DNA of 64,000 bases from Sneathiella chinensis (GCF_012720115.1 NZ_VNWN01000004.1:186001-250000), one strand, 5' to 3'. Positions 8,000 through 17,165 are shown, numbered from the stretch's first letter. Numbers and translations are program-made. The notes: generated from the letters alone by a model not told the origin.

Positions 8000-8884
8000 A
8001 TGGATACCGCCTCCTTTGCCGATCGTGATGGCTATATTTGGTTTAATGGTGAACTTGTTCCGTGGCGTGACGCCAACGTGCATGTTCTCACCCACGGATT
8101 GCATTATGCCAGTAGTGTGTTCGAAGGGGAACGGGTCTATGACGGAGAAATTTTCAAACTCACCGAGCATAGTGAGCGTTTGATCAAGTCCGCAGAAATC
8201 CTTGGGTTTGATATTGGTCTGACCGTTGAGGAGATCAACAAGGCCTGTCTTGAGACTGTGGCTGCCAACAAAATCGTTGATGGATATATCCGTCCGATCG
8301 CCTGGCGCGGGTCCGAGATGATGGGTGTTTCCGCCCAGCAGAGCAAGATCAACTTCGCCGTTGCCGCTTGGGTCTGGCCGAGCTATTTCGACGCGGAAAC
8401 AAAAATGAAGGGCATTCGCCTGAAACTGTCCGACTGGAAGCGTCCGTCCCCGGAAACCATCCCGACCCAGTCCAAGGCGGCAGGGCTGTACATGATCTGT
8501 ACGCTCAGCAAGCACAAGGCCGAGTCAGAAGGGTATGACGATGCGGTCATGCTGGACTATCGCGGACGGGTGGCTGAGGCAACCGGCGCCAATATCTTCT
8601 TCACCAAGGGCGGTGTCCTTTATACTCCGACTCCGGATTGCTTCCTTGACGGGATTACCCGCCGGACCGTTATCGACCTTGCCCGCGCCCGTGGTATCGA
8701 GGTGGTCGAGAAGGCCATCATGCCGGAGGAAATGGCCGATTTCGAGGAATGCTTCCTGACCGGTACCGCCGCAGAGGTAACGCCGGTGGGGTCCATCGAC
8801 AAATACACCTTCACGCCGGGTCCGATCTGTGAACAGTTGATCACGGATTACGAGAACTGTGTTCGTCGGCGGGCTGCTGCGTAA
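8000..8884 (+). CDS. ilvE: Branched-chain amino acid aminotransferase
   Basis: This fold-type IV PLP enzyme interconverts leucine, isoleucine and valine with their 2-oxo acids. The 294-aa product shows HGLHYASSVFEGERVYDG near residues 32-49, the likely PLP lysine K159 in PTQSKAAGLYM, and the EATGANIFF and DGITRRTVI phosphate-binding blocks typical of the class. Length matches the family (290-310 aa). The start at 8000 follows AAGG. It is monocistronic, with its own terminator, and faces away from the MarR operon. Confidence 0.94.
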   Translation: MDTASFADRDGYIWFNGELVPWRDANVHVLTHGLHYASSVFEGERVYDGEIFKLTEHSERLIKSAEILGFDIGLTVEEINKACLETVAANKIVDGYIRPIAWRGSEMMGVSAQQSKINFAVAAWVWPSYFDAETKMKGIRLKLSDWKRPSPETIPTQSKAAGLYMICTLSKHKAESEGYDDAVMLDYRGRVAEATGANIFFTKGGVLYTPTPDCFLDGITRRTVIDLARARGIEVVEKAIMPEEMADFEECFLTGTAAEVTPVGSIDKYTFTPGPICEQLITDYENCVRRRAAA

Positions 8885-8918
8885 ACCAACGCGCTCAAAA
8901 GCCTGAAACAGTGATGAT

Positions 8919-8953
8919 ATGCCGTCCTGCCAAAAGCAGGGCGGCATTTTCAT
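8919..8953 (+). terminator. Rho-independent terminator after ilvE
   Basis: GCCGTCCTGC and GCAGGGCGGC pair (one G-U) around a short A-rich loop, followed by a T-rich stretch, about 35 nt after the ilvE stop. Confidence 0.85.
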
Positions 8954-9082
8954 TTTTGGCCTTTTTCCTTTATAAAGCCTCATAATGGCGCTATTGATTA
9001 TGGTTGATCAACCGGGGGTGTATGACCCGCCGGTCATTAAGACTTTGATCGTAAGGTTTATTGTTGGGGTGCGGGAATTATC

Positions 9083-10459
9083 ATGAAGCGAGTTGGTTTG
9101 GTTTTGGGTGCGATCCTGTTGGGTACCAGTCCCGTTCTGGCGGACTTTCAGGCAGGGCTGGATGCCTATAACAGCAAAGACTTCGCGACTGCTGTTACTG
9201 AATGGCAGAAAGAGGCCTCGAAAGGGGACCTGAACTCGCAATACAATCTGGGTCTGTTGTTCGAAAAAGGGGTTGAGGGATATCCGAAAGACCTTGCCGC
9301 AGCCTATGGATGGTATCGGATTGCCGCATCTCAAGGGGTGAAACCCGCAGAGGAAGCCCTGTCCCGGCTGGAGCCTCTTTTGACCGCCGGGCAGATCGAG
9401 GACGGTAACCGTCTGGCGGTTGAGATGTTTGGTCAGTGGTACCGACAGAATATCGGACAGGATGAACAGGCTTATCAGGCCGCCAAGGCAAAGCGGGAAG
9501 ATGATCGCAAGGCCAAGCTGGCAGCAGAGCGGAGACTGGCTGCCGAACGGGCGGAACGCCAGCGCCAGATCGTTGCCCAGCGTCAGGCGGATGCAAAAAT
9601 GGCGGACCAGCTTGAAAAGGAAAGCCGTGAAGCGGCGATCCGTGCCGCACAGGAGCAGGCCGAGGAAGCCAAGCGTCAGGCCCTGATCACCCAGCGCCGC
9701 AAAGAGGAAGAGGAACGGCTTGCCCTGTTGCAGGCGGAACAGCAAAAACAGGCCCAGATGAATGCCGCCCGTGCGCGCCTTCTGGAATTGCAGGCAAAAC
9801 AGTCTGGTACAGGAGCCGTCCCGCAGACGACCCTGATCCAGTCTGAACCACCGGTCTCCAATATGCCGAAGACAGGCGCCGGACGGGCCGCTGCAGTCCC
9901 AGCCGCGCCGCAGACCCAGCCTGCACCGCGCCCGGCCCCGTCTCCGAAAGTAACCGCAGAGCCGCTCAAGGCAGCGCCAGCCGCGCCATCCGCAGCCCCG
10001 GCGGCAGCCGCAACTGTTCAGGCCGCCCCTGCGGCCCCTGCTGCATCAACCGCGCTTACCAGCCCCTCACAGAAGCCTGCGGTCGAGGATCGGAATGCTG
10101 CAGTTTCCGGTTCCAACACGGCCGAAAAGCCGCAAGAAAAACCGCAGGAAAAGCCAGCACAAAAACCGGTGACAACGACAATGGTGCCCGTTTCCAGCGG
10201 GCTGGATGAGACCGTGGTGAAAGAGATTTTTGCTGCGGCCCAATCCGTGCCGCTGGATACACCCGCCGCGAAAGAGGAAATCCAGAAGGGGCGGACCGAT
10301 ATCCAGTCTCTGAAATGGTCCCTGATTTCAGCGTCCCGTGGGCGGATGAATGCGCGGAAGATGAACGAGACCCTTGCGCAAACCATGACCCCGGCACAGG
10401 TGGCCGAGGCGAACCGTCAGGCCGCCGAATGGATCAATCAACGCCTGAAGCGTCAATAA
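9083..10459 (+). CDS. Exported Sel1-repeat protein with long coiled coil and Pro/Ala-rich linker
   Basis: The 458-aa protein starts with a signal peptide (MKRVGLVLGAILLGTSPVLA, cleavage near residue 20). Next come Sel1-type TPR repeats (about 21-105: YNLGLLFEKG and AAYGWYRIAASQG), a highly charged Arg/Glu/Ala/Gln coiled coil (about 130-235), a Pro/Ala/Lys low-complexity linker (about 245-365) and a C-terminal helical region without recognisable motif. Sel1 repeats mediate protein contacts; such envelope proteins often have scaffold roles. The start lacks a strong ribosome site. No partner is obvious: moaE lies downstream on the opposite strand. Confidence 0.85.
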   Translation: MKRVGLVLGAILLGTSPVLADFQAGLDAYNSKDFATAVTEWQKEASKGDLNSQYNLGLLFEKGVEGYPKDLAAAYGWYRIAASQGVKPAEEALSRLEPLLTAGQIEDGNRLAVEMFGQWYRQNIGQDEQAYQAAKAKREDDRKAKLAAERRLAAERAERQRQIVAQRQADAKMADQLEKESREAAIRAAQEQAEEAKRQALITQRRKEEEERLALLQAEQQKQAQMNAARARLLELQAKQSGTGAVPQTTLIQSEPPVSNMPKTGAGRAAAVPAAPQTQPAPRPAPSPKVTAEPLKAAPAAPSAAPAAAATVQAAPAAPAASTALTSPSQKPAVEDRNAAVSGSNTAEKPQEKPQEKPAQKPVTTTMVPVSSGLDETVVKEIFAAAQSVPLDTPAAKEEIQKGRTDIQSLKWSLISASRGRMNARKMNETLAQTMTPAQVAEANRQAAEWINQRLKRQ

Positions 10460-10511
10460 GCTATTGAGCGCGGGATTGGGATAAGACGTGAGATCGGGAT
10501 CGCGTGCAGGG

Positions 10512-10961
10512 TCACTGCCACCTTTTGGCGGCGTCATGATCGCTTTCCCGTTCCTTGACCCAGTCGTTTTCACCTTCTGAGTTGGCTTCCAGCTTCCAGA
10601 AGGGGGCCTTGGTCTTCAGCCAATCCATCAGGAATTCGGCGGCGGCGAAGGCATCACCGCGATGGGCCGACGCCGTGATGACAAGGACGATAGGCTCCCC
10701 AAGGTCCATTTTCCCAAAGCGGTGAATGATCAGGCATTCTGTCAGCGCCCATCGTTCGCGGGCGGCGGCCTCGATCTTCTCCAGCTCTTTTTCTGTCATG
10801 CCGGGATAATGTTCCAGCGTCAGGGACGTGACGTTGCTGCCGTCATTGAAGTCCCGAACCAGTCCCGTAAAGGTGACGACCGCGCCAATATCGGTGCGCC
10901 CTTCTGTCAGGCGATTGAATTCCGCACCGGTGTCAAATTTCTCCCGCTGGACGATGACCAT
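10512..10961 (-). CDS. moaE: Molybdopterin synthase catalytic subunit MoaE
   Basis: MoaE and MoaD form molybdopterin synthase, which puts the dithiolene sulfurs on cyclic pyranopterin monophosphate. The 149-aa protein has GAVVTFTGLVRDF, the LEHYPGM block, IIHRFGKMDLGE, ASAHRGDAF and the basic block LKTKAPFWKLE with the catalytic lysine. I start it at the ATG at 10961 (MVIVQREKF), as in homologues; the upstream in-frame extension lies within moaD. It begins 1 nt after the moaD stop and is the last gene of the cofactor block. Confidence 0.95.
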   Translation of the reverse strand: MVIVQREKFDTGAEFNRLTEGRTDIGAVVTFTGLVRDFNDGSNVTSLTLEHYPGMTEKELEKIEAAARERWALTECLIIHRFGKMDLGEPIVLVITASAHRGDAFAAAEFLMDWLKTKAPFWKLEANSEGENDWVKERESDHDAAKRWQ

Positions 10962-10962
10962 A

Positions 10963-11214
10963 TCAGCCCCCGGTGACCGGCGGAAAGAACGCGACCTCGC
11001 GGGCATTGCCGAGGGGAATGTCTTCCGTCACATATTCCTGATCGATGGCGACCCGAATGACGCTGAGGTCCTGAAAAATTTCCTCGAAGGCAGGGTTGCG
11101 GGATTTGAGCCAGTCAATCAACTGATAGAGCGTGGTCACGTGACCCGGCAGTGTCACATCCTCTTCGGAAATTCCCAGTTTGGATCTAAGCCAGGCGAAA
11201 TAAAGAATTTTCAT
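10963..11214 (-). CDS. moaD: Molybdopterin synthase sulfur carrier subunit MoaD
   Basis: The 83-aa ubiquitin-like protein ends in PPVTGG; the C-terminal Gly-Gly is adenylated and thiocarboxylated before sulfur transfer within MoaD-MoaE. Length and ending are diagnostic. Its ATG overlaps the moeA stop by 4 nt (ATGA) and its stop lies 1 nt before moaE, so the three genes are tightly coupled. Confidence 0.95.
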   Translation of the reverse strand: MKILYFAWLRSKLGISEEDVTLPGHVTTLYQLIDWLKSRNPAFEEIFQDLSVIRVAIDQEYVTEDIPLGNAREVAFFPPVTGG

Positions 11215-12470
11215 TGGTACAGCTCCGAAAAGGGGAGGAAGCGTAAACGGTCACCCTGTTTAATATCGGTTATATCCGGGCCAAGTTCAATCAGGCCGTT
11301 CGCCCAGACAAGGGACGAAATGATCCCGGATCCCTCGTCAGGGTAGGGCTCGATGATGCAATTCCCATCAGGGTCCTTGCGATACCGCCCCCGCAACCAC
11401 TCGGTCCGTCCGGCCTTTTTGCGGCGCGAGAAGGCCGCCGTTCCGTAAAGACCGGGAAAAGGCGGGCTGTCTTCCTCTCCCGACAGGCCAGCAAGGAGCG
11501 GGCGAACAAACTGGGTGGCGCAGACAAGGCTGGCCACCGGGTTTCCGGGTAGGCCGACAAAGGCCGTCCCGGAAATTTGCCCAAGGGCAAGCGGGCGTCC
11601 CGGTTTTATGGCGATCCGCCAGAAATGCAGGCTGCCAAGACGGTTCACGGCCTGCTTCACATGATCCTCATCCCCCATAGAGACCCCGCCGGACGTGATG
11701 ATCAGGTCCGACGTTTCAGCAGCCTGTTGCAGGGCTTCGGTGATGGTTTCCAGATTGTCGGGCAGAATGCCGCGATCTTCCACCTTGCATCCATAGCGTT
11801 GCAGGAGGGAGAGAAGCATATACCGGTTGGAATCAAATGTGGTGCCGGTTGGGGCCTGTTGGCCCGGCTCCCTCAGTTCATCGCCGGTGGAAAAGACGGC
11901 CACCCTCAGGCGGGACCAGACGGGAACGGTATCCCTGCCGATAGAAGCAAGCTGCGCAATGATCTGGGGGGTGATCCGGGTTCCGGCTTTCAGGATTGTC
12001 TGGCCCTTCTGAACATCCTCACCGGCAAGGCGGCAATTCACGCCCTTTTTCAAGCCGGCAGGCAACTGGACGCGTCCGTCTGATACGGTCACATCCTCCA
12101 GCATGGCTACGGTGTCGAACCCTTCCGGCATCAGCGCGCCGGTAAAAATCTTGATGACTTTGGTGCGGTCCGGTGTGCCTTCAAACGGGGTTCCTGCAGC
12201 GCTGCGACCGGAACAGGCGAAAGAACGGTCCGGCGCGGCCTGACAGGTTTCAAAATGGAAAGCATATCCATCCACGGCCGAATTGTTTCCGGCAGGAACA
12301 TTCCGGTCAGCGGTAATATCTTGCGCCAGAAGGCGGCCGTCCGCGTTGTGAAGGGGGCAGGTTTCCGGGTGGGTGATCCGGGTCACGGCGCGTTCCAGCT
12401 TCTCTCGCGCCTCTGCAAAAGGGATCATTTCCGACGGGTCGGCGAAACAGTCATTGGGCAGTCGCGGCAT
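11211..12470 (-). CDS. moeA: Molybdopterin molybdenumtransferase MoeA
   Basis: MoeA inserts molybdate into adenylylated molybdopterin. The 419-aa protein has the N-terminal block with NNSAVDGYAF (about residues 62-71; many homologues have DNSAMDGYA), FTGALMPEG, the molybdopterin-binding domain with FSTGDEL, TSGGVSMG, and KPGRPLALG followed by GLPGNPVAS. It begins 1 nt after the mobB stop and overlaps moaD. The window also holds one likely molybdoenzyme, MsrP, and a molybdate-binding ModA, but these are not in the operon. Confidence 0.95.
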   Translation of the reverse strand: MPRLPNDCFADPSEMIPFAEAREKLERAVTRITHPETCPLHNADGRLLAQDITADRNVPAGNNSAVDGYAFHFETCQAAPDRSFACSGRSAAGTPFEGTPDRTKVIKIFTGALMPEGFDTVAMLEDVTVSDGRVQLPAGLKKGVNCRLAGEDVQKGQTILKAGTRITPQIIAQLASIGRDTVPVWSRLRVAVFSTGDELREPGQQAPTGTTFDSNRYMLLSLLQRYGCKVEDRGILPDNLETITEALQQAAETSDLIITSGGVSMGDEDHVKQAVNRLGSLHFWRIAIKPGRPLALGQISGTAFVGLPGNPVASLVCATQFVRPLLAGLSGEEDSPPFPGLYGTAAFSRRKKAGRTEWLRGRYRKDPDGNCIIEPYPDEGSGIISSLVWANGLIELGPDITDIKQGDRLRFLPFSELYQ

Positions 12471-12471
12471 G

Positions 12472-12975
12472 TCAGGCCCCCTCGTTCATCAGGTGGGTGA
12501 CAATGAAATCGGCAATCTGGTCCGCATTGTTCAGATCAAGGCGGGGGATCGGCGGGGACAGTTCCGTACAGTCCGTGGCCACGGCGACAACGGTATCATC
12601 ATCGACATGCAGCAAGGGCGAGTCATTCTCCCTGCGCCAGACCTCGATTTTCGGGAATTTTTCTGTCTTGAAGCCTTCGACAAGCAGAATGTCCACAGGG
12701 GATATCCTGCCAATAAGCTCATCCAGTGACCATTCTTCCTCGTTCTGGTTTTCGTGCAGAAGGGCCCAGCGATTGGCCGAGGAAATCAGGACTTCATGGG
12801 CGCCCGCCTCGCGGTGCCGGTGGGAATCCTTGCCCGGTTTGTCCATGTCAAACCGGTGATGGGCATGCTTAATTGTCGAGACGGAAAACCCCCTCGCATT
12901 CAAGGCCGGTATCAATCGAACCACAAGGGATGTCTTGCCATTGCCACTCCATCCCGAAATGCCGATGACCTTCAT
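12472..12975 (-). CDS. mobB: Molybdopterin-guanine dinucleotide biosynthesis adaptor MobB
   Basis: This 167-aa P-loop GTP-binding protein has Walker A SGWSGNGKTSL (about 7-17), TIKHAHHRFDMDKPGKDS and the family block LLVEGFKTEKFPKIEVWR. MobB assists MobA in making the guanine dinucleotide form of the cofactor. MobA itself is not in this window. The gene lies between pgsA (3 nt away) and moeA (1 nt away). Confidence 0.93.
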   Translation of the reverse strand: MKVIGISGWSGNGKTSLVVRLIPALNARGFSVSTIKHAHHRFDMDKPGKDSHRHREAGAHEVLISSANRWALLHENQNEEEWSLDELIGRISPVDILLVEGFKTEKFPKIEVWRRENDSPLLHVDDDTVVAVATDCTELSPPIPRLDLNNADQIADFIVTHLMNEGA

Positions 12976-12978
12976 GCC

Positions 12979-13542
12979 CTAGCGGTCCTCCTCCATCATG
13001 TGACGCAGGCCAAGGGTCAGGTAGTCATACCCGGTCCAGACCGTCAGCAACCCCGCGACCCAGAGCAGGATTTCCCCGACCATAAGGGCATCGAAATGCT
13101 GGTTCACGGCCGGTCCCCCCAACAGGAAACACAAGGACAGAATCTGGACAGCGGTTTTCCATTTGGCCAGTTTGCTGACCGGCATCCCAACCCGAAGTTC
13201 CGCCAGAAATTCCCGCAGGCCCGAGACCATGATTTCACGGCACAGGATAATGACCGCCGGGATCATCGCCCAGCCATTGATCCGGTCAATGCCGGCCAGA
13301 AACAGCAGGACAGCGGCAACAAGCAGTTTGTCCGCAACAGGGTCCAGAAACCGTCCCAGATTGGATGTCTGCTTGTTCCGGCGTGCAAGATATCCGTCAA
13401 AGAAATCGGTGATCCCTGCGGCCATGAACAGCCCAAGCGGTACCCAGCTAGCCAGATCCCCCGGAAGGTAGAAGGAGGCAAGCAGAAGCGGGATGACCAC
13501 AATGCGCGAAAGGGTCAGCAGATTTGGAACACTCAGAAGCAT
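12979..13542 (-). CDS. pgsA: CDP-diacylglycerol-glycerol-3-phosphate 3-phosphatidyltransferase
   Basis: The enzyme makes phosphatidylglycerol phosphate from CDP-diacylglycerol and glycerol 3-phosphate at the inner membrane. The 187-aa protein has several membrane helices and the CDP-alcohol phosphotransferase signature: DFFDGYLARR, then GRFLDPVADK (D-G-x2-A-R-x8-G-x3-D-x3-D). It starts with LLSVPNLLTLSRIVVIPLL, typical of PgsA. It lies downstream of uvrC on the same strand, a very common pairing in bacteria, with the cofactor genes after it. Confidence 0.95.
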   Translation of the reverse strand: MLLSVPNLLTLSRIVVIPLLLASFYLPGDLASWVPLGLFMAAGITDFFDGYLARRNKQTSNLGRFLDPVADKLLVAAVLLFLAGIDRINGWAMIPAVIILCREIMVSGLREFLAELRVGMPVSKLAKWKTAVQILSLCFLLGGPAVNQHFDALMVGEILLWVAGLLTVWTGYDYLTLGLRHMMEEDR

Positions 13543-13615
13543 ACCCGATACCTTGTTTCAGGGGCTACAATTCCCCTCAGTATAGAGGTGACTTGGCCGA
13601 TTGAAAGGACTGAAA

Positions 13616-15514
13616 TCAATTTTCTTCGTGGAAAAAATCGAAGATCGTCCGGGCGAGGGTTTTCGAGATTCCCTCTACCTTTTCAAGGTCCGCAAGGGCG
13701 GCCTGCTCGACCCCCTTGGCGGAACCGAAACGGTTCAACAGGGCCTTTTTCCGCTTGCCCCCAATTCCCGGAATTTCATCTAGCGGGGACCGGCGAATGG
13801 CGCTGGACCGTTTGGCGCGGTGGGTGGTGATGGCGTAGTTATGCACCTCATCCCGCAAGCGCTGCAGGAAATAGAGGGTGGGGTCTTTTTCCGGAAGGGA
13901 GAAGGGTGCCTTGCCGGGTACAAAAAAACGTTCCCGCCCGGCGTTGCGATCCGGCCCCTTGGCGATGCCCGCAAGGATCACATCCCGAACGCCCAGTTCC
14001 CTGAAGACGTCCTCCGCTGCGCCCAACTGGCCAAGGCCGCCATCGATCAGGACAATGTCCGGCCATTGCTCCCGCGAGCCGGAGCCTTCACCGATCCTGT
14101 CCGGGTCTTCCCGAAGCAGGCGGGAGAAGCGCCGGGTCAGGACCTCGCGCATCATGCCGTAGTCATCGCCGGGGGCGAGGGATTTGTCCTTGATGTTGAA
14201 TTTCCGGTACGCCTTTTTTTCAAAACCGTCGGGCCCGGCGACGATCATGGCGCCCACCTGATTGGTGCCTGAGATATGGCTGTTGTCATATACCTCGATC
14301 CGTTTGGGTGGGCTTTCCATCTGGAACAGGGCGCCAACGGCTTCCAGACTGCGTTTCTGGGAGGCATTCTCGGCCATGCGCCGGGCCAGTGCCCCCTTGG
14401 CGTTCAGGATGGCGTGATCCAGCATCTCCCGCCGGCCGCCCCGGCGGGGGCTGGTGATCTCGACCTTGTGGCCGGATGCAACCGAGAGCGCCTCCTTGAG
14501 GAGCTCTGCCTCTTTCAGTTCGTGACTGACCCAGATTTGCCGGGGGATGGGACGGGAATCGTAAAACTGCCCGATAAAGGCCGCCAGAATGTCCGCCGGT
14601 TCATCTTCCTTGGTGTGGGCAGGATAATGGGCGCGGTTTCCAAGGTTCTGCCCGGACCGGATAAAGAAGGTCTGGACGCAGGTCTGGCCGCCTTCCTGAT
14701 GGGCGGCGATAATGTCTGCCTCGTCCACATTATCAAGGTTGATGGACTGACGGGACTGGATATGGGCCATGGCCTTCAGGCGGTCGCGAAAAACGGCGGC
14801 CTGTTCGAAATCAAGATCGTCGCTGGCCTGTTGCATCCGCTCGGCCAGCCGTTCCTGAATGGCGTGGCTTTTGCCTGACAGGAAGGCGCGGGCCTCCTCG
14901 ACGATGGTGGCGTAGTCCTCGGGCGAGATACGCCCGACGCAGGGGGCGGAACAGCGTTTGATCTGGTATTGCAGGCAGGGGCGGGTCCGGTTCTGGAAAT
15001 CGGAGTCCGAGCAGGAGCGGAGCGGAAACAGGCGCTGGAAGGCGGCCAGTGTTTCATTGACGGCACCGGCGGAAGCAAAGGGTCCGAAATACTCCCCCTT
15101 GCGGGAGCGGCTGCCCCGGTGCTTGGTGATCTGGGGCCAGTCGTGATCTCCCGTGATCAGGATATAGGGGAAGGATTTGTCGTCCCGCAGGATGATGTTG
15201 TAGCGGGGCTTCAGCTTCTTGATCAGGTTGGCTTCGAGAAGCAGGGCCTCCACCTCGGTATGGGTGGAGACAAACTCCATGGACCGGGTCAGGGACACCA
15301 TCCGCATGATCCGCGTGGATTGCCCCACGGACTTGGTATAGCTGCTGACCCGCTTTTTCAGGTTCTTGGCCTTGCCCACATAGAGAATATTCTCCTGTGC
15401 ATCGATCATGCGATACACGCCGGGGGACGACGGCAGGGTCTTCAGGAACCTGCTGATGACGGCGGCACCGGTCTGGAACGGCGATTCGGAGAGTTGTTCG
15501 TGTGATTCTTTCAT
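13616..15514 (-). CDS. uvrC: UvrABC excinuclease subunit C
   Basis: UvrC makes the incisions 3' and 5' of DNA lesions in nucleotide excision repair. The 632-aa protein has the GIY-YIG domain (SSPGVYRMIDAQENILYVGKAKNLKKR near residues 29-56), the cysteine cluster (CLQYQIKRCSAPCVGRI), a UvrB-binding UVR motif, the RNase H-like domain (VYDNSHISGTNQVG and IDGGLGQL) and C-terminal helix-hairpin-helix motifs (IPGIGGKRKKALL and VEGISKTLA). It starts about 410 bp downstream of folB in an AT-rich gap and leads the uvrC-pgsA block. UvrB is encoded 5 kb away. Confidence 0.97.
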   Translation of the reverse strand: MKESHEQLSESPFQTGAAVISRFLKTLPSSPGVYRMIDAQENILYVGKAKNLKKRVSSYTKSVGQSTRIMRMVSLTRSMEFVSTHTEVEALLLEANLIKKLKPRYNIILRDDKSFPYILITGDHDWPQITKHRGSRSRKGEYFGPFASAGAVNETLAAFQRLFPLRSCSDSDFQNRTRPCLQYQIKRCSAPCVGRISPEDYATIVEEARAFLSGKSHAIQERLAERMQQASDDLDFEQAAVFRDRLKAMAHIQSRQSINLDNVDEADIIAAHQEGGQTCVQTFFIRSGQNLGNRAHYPAHTKEDEPADILAAFIGQFYDSRPIPRQIWVSHELKEAELLKEALSVASGHKVEITSPRRGGRREMLDHAILNAKGALARRMAENASQKRSLEAVGALFQMESPPKRIEVYDNSHISGTNQVGAMIVAGPDGFEKKAYRKFNIKDKSLAPGDDYGMMREVLTRRFSRLLREDPDRIGEGSGSREQWPDIVLIDGGLGQLGAAEDVFRELGVRDVILAGIAKGPDRNAGRERFFVPGKAPFSLPEKDPTLYFLQRLRDEVHNYAITTHRAKRSSAIRRSPLDEIPGIGGKRKKALLNRFGSAKGVEQAALADLEKVEGISKTLARTIFDFFHEEN

Positions 15515-15925
15515 TCTGGACCTGATCGCGAGACACTAATCTGGGTTGTTCATACAACCCGGGCGTTAAAGAATCTGGCTAAACCCCTTACAGGAAAGCA
15601 ACATTAGACATCCAGTTTTTCATGACAAAAATCAGTTTTACAGTTTTTTGACAATATCCACCAATCCTGTGGATAACTTTGTGCGTAAGATGGTGACATA
15701 TACCTGTACCTAACTGAAAACCTAGTGTGTCAACTATCTGCCTAATTTTTAGGCAATTACTTAAGTTGTTGAAAAATAGTGTAAATTTAAATGTCAACAG
15801 GCCTTGGTCCGGAAAATTGACTTTTTGGCCAGTTTTTTTTCACCCTCATTAGCGATTGGTTCCCGCTGTGCACAACTAAACGGAATATTTGGCTAAAATG
15901 ATGAAAAAAGGACACTGCGGCGTGG
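15515..15925. other. AT-rich 411-bp intergenic region upstream of uvrC
   Basis: No ORF is credible here. The region is markedly richer in A+T than its surroundings, with oligo-A/T runs around 15770-15840. It contains DnaA-box-like elements around 15655-15688, a GGGTTGT-TCAT-ACAACCC hairpin or dyad at 15543-15560 near the uvrC start, and a TGTGCACA palindrome at 15868-15875. It must carry the uvrC promoter; whether it does more is discussed as a finding. Confidence 0.6.
15655..15688 (-). promoter_or_regulatory. Cluster of DnaA-box-like sites
   Basis: On the minus strand there is an exact TTATCCACA at 15668-15676 and a one-mismatch TTACGCACA at 15680-15688. The first is also half of a perfect dyad, TATCCAC-N7-GTGGATA, at 15655-15675. 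I see the sequence identity; DnaA binding is inferred. Confidence 0.4.
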
Positions 15926-16342
15926 CTACTCCTTTTTCTTCCTGACGATCTCGACACCGACGCTGCCCGCGTTTGTCACCGCGGTCAGTTTTTCTACTTT
16001 TACTTTCGCCTCAACAATCCGGGTATGGGCCAGACAGATGTCGGCGATATTCTCTGCAAGGGTTTCCACAAGGTTGATATGCTGCCGTTCGACCATCTCC
16101 TTCACCGCATTGGCGATGCTCTCATAACAGACAACATTGTGGTAATCGTCGTTGATGGGACCCAGATGATCCTTCACGGTCATGGTAATGTTGATGCGGA
16201 CCGGCTGGGACGCGTCTTTCTCGTGCTCATAGACCCCGATCATCATGTCGAGCAGCAAGTCGCTGATAAAGATGGTGTGCGTCCCTGCGGCCGTCTCCGG
16301 CAGTTGAAGGGGCTGTACCTTGCCAAGTTCACTATTGTTCAT
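15926..16342 (-). CDS. folB: Dihydroneopterin aldolase
   Basis: FolB cleaves 7,8-dihydroneopterin to 6-hydroxymethyl-dihydropterin in folate synthesis. The 138-aa product has the family blocks IGVYEHEK, VCYESIANAVKEMV, LVETLAENIA and the C-terminal VKVEKLTAV with the catalytic lysine. Length is slightly above the usual 120 aa owing to an N-terminal extension of about 20 residues. It is 7 nt downstream of a pteridine-reductase-like SDR, which supports a pterin role for both. Confidence 0.9.
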   Translation of the reverse strand: MNNSELGKVQPLQLPETAAGTHTIFISDLLLDMMIGVYEHEKDASQPVRINITMTVKDHLGPINDDYHNVVCYESIANAVKEMVERQHINLVETLAENIADICLAHTRIVEAKVKVEKLTAVTNAGSVGVEIVRKKKE

Positions 16343-16349
16343 AAGTCAA

Positions 16350-17099
16350 TCAATCCTCCGTCGCACGGGATGAGGGCAGATGCTGGCCACCATCCAGGGC
16401 AATGAATTCGCCCGTCATGGACGTTGCTTTTAAAATGAATGCGACGCCTTCTGCGATGTCGTCGGGGTTCGCACCATATCCCAGCGGAACCGACTGGCAC
16501 TGCAGCCGGAAACTTTCTTCCGATTGCCGTGAATTGGCCAGTGTCGGGCCGGGGCCGATGGCGTTGACCCGGATACGCGGCGCCAGCGCCATGGCGGTTG
16601 TCCGTGTCAGGGTCCACAGGGCGCTTTTACTTAAAGTATAGGACATGAAGTCCGGGCGCAGGTTCATAACCCGCTGGTCCACAATATTGATAATATTCCC
16701 CTGCAGGGGGGCTGCCTGTTCGATCTGGCTGGCAAAATCCCGGGACAACAAGACCGGCGCCTCAAGATTGATGGCCATGTGCAGGCGGAAGCTGTCGGGG
16801 CCGATGCTACCAATGTCGTCCGGCTCAAACAGGGACGCGTTATTCACCAGACAGGTAAGTGGCCCCAGATGGTCCGCTGCCTGCGGGATCAGGGCGGCGA
16901 CCTGTTCAGGCGAGGCAAGGTCCGCTTGCAGGCAGGTGGTTCGGACCCCCAGCGCCTCAATCTGCCGGGCCAGATCCTGGGCTTCCTGTCTGGACTGATT
17001 GTAATGCAGGGCGATATTCCACCCTTCTTGCGCCAGCTTCAGCGCGATGGCGCGGCCAATTCGTTTCCCCGCGCCGGTCACAAGTGCGTTTTTCGTCAT
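16350..17099 (-). CDS. SDR oxidoreductase, pteridine reductase/FolM-like
   Basis: The 249-aa protein is a classical-size short-chain dehydrogenase with the cofactor motif TGAGKRIGRAIA near residues 8-19 (the Arg within this motif is typical of pteridine reductases and FolM), NNAS, the catalytic YTLSK motif and a C-terminal ALDGGQHL. FolM reduces dihydromonapterin or dihydrofolate with NADPH. Adjacency to folB supports a pterin substrate, which remains an inference. Confidence 0.78.
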   Translation of the reverse strand: MTKNALVTGAGKRIGRAIALKLAQEGWNIALHYNQSRQEAQDLARQIEALGVRTTCLQADLASPEQVAALIPQAADHLGPLTCLVNNASLFEPDDIGSIGPDSFRLHMAINLEAPVLLSRDFASQIEQAAPLQGNIINIVDQRVMNLRPDFMSYTLSKSALWTLTRTTAMALAPRIRVNAIGPGPTLANSRQSEESFRLQCQSVPLGYGANPDDIAEGVAFILKATSMTGEFIALDGGQHLPSSRATED

Positions 17100-17165
17100 A
17101 ACCCTTCTATTCAGGCAGGCCGATGGATAAGGTCCTGCCCCCTGATATGGTGTTTGACGCTTATA

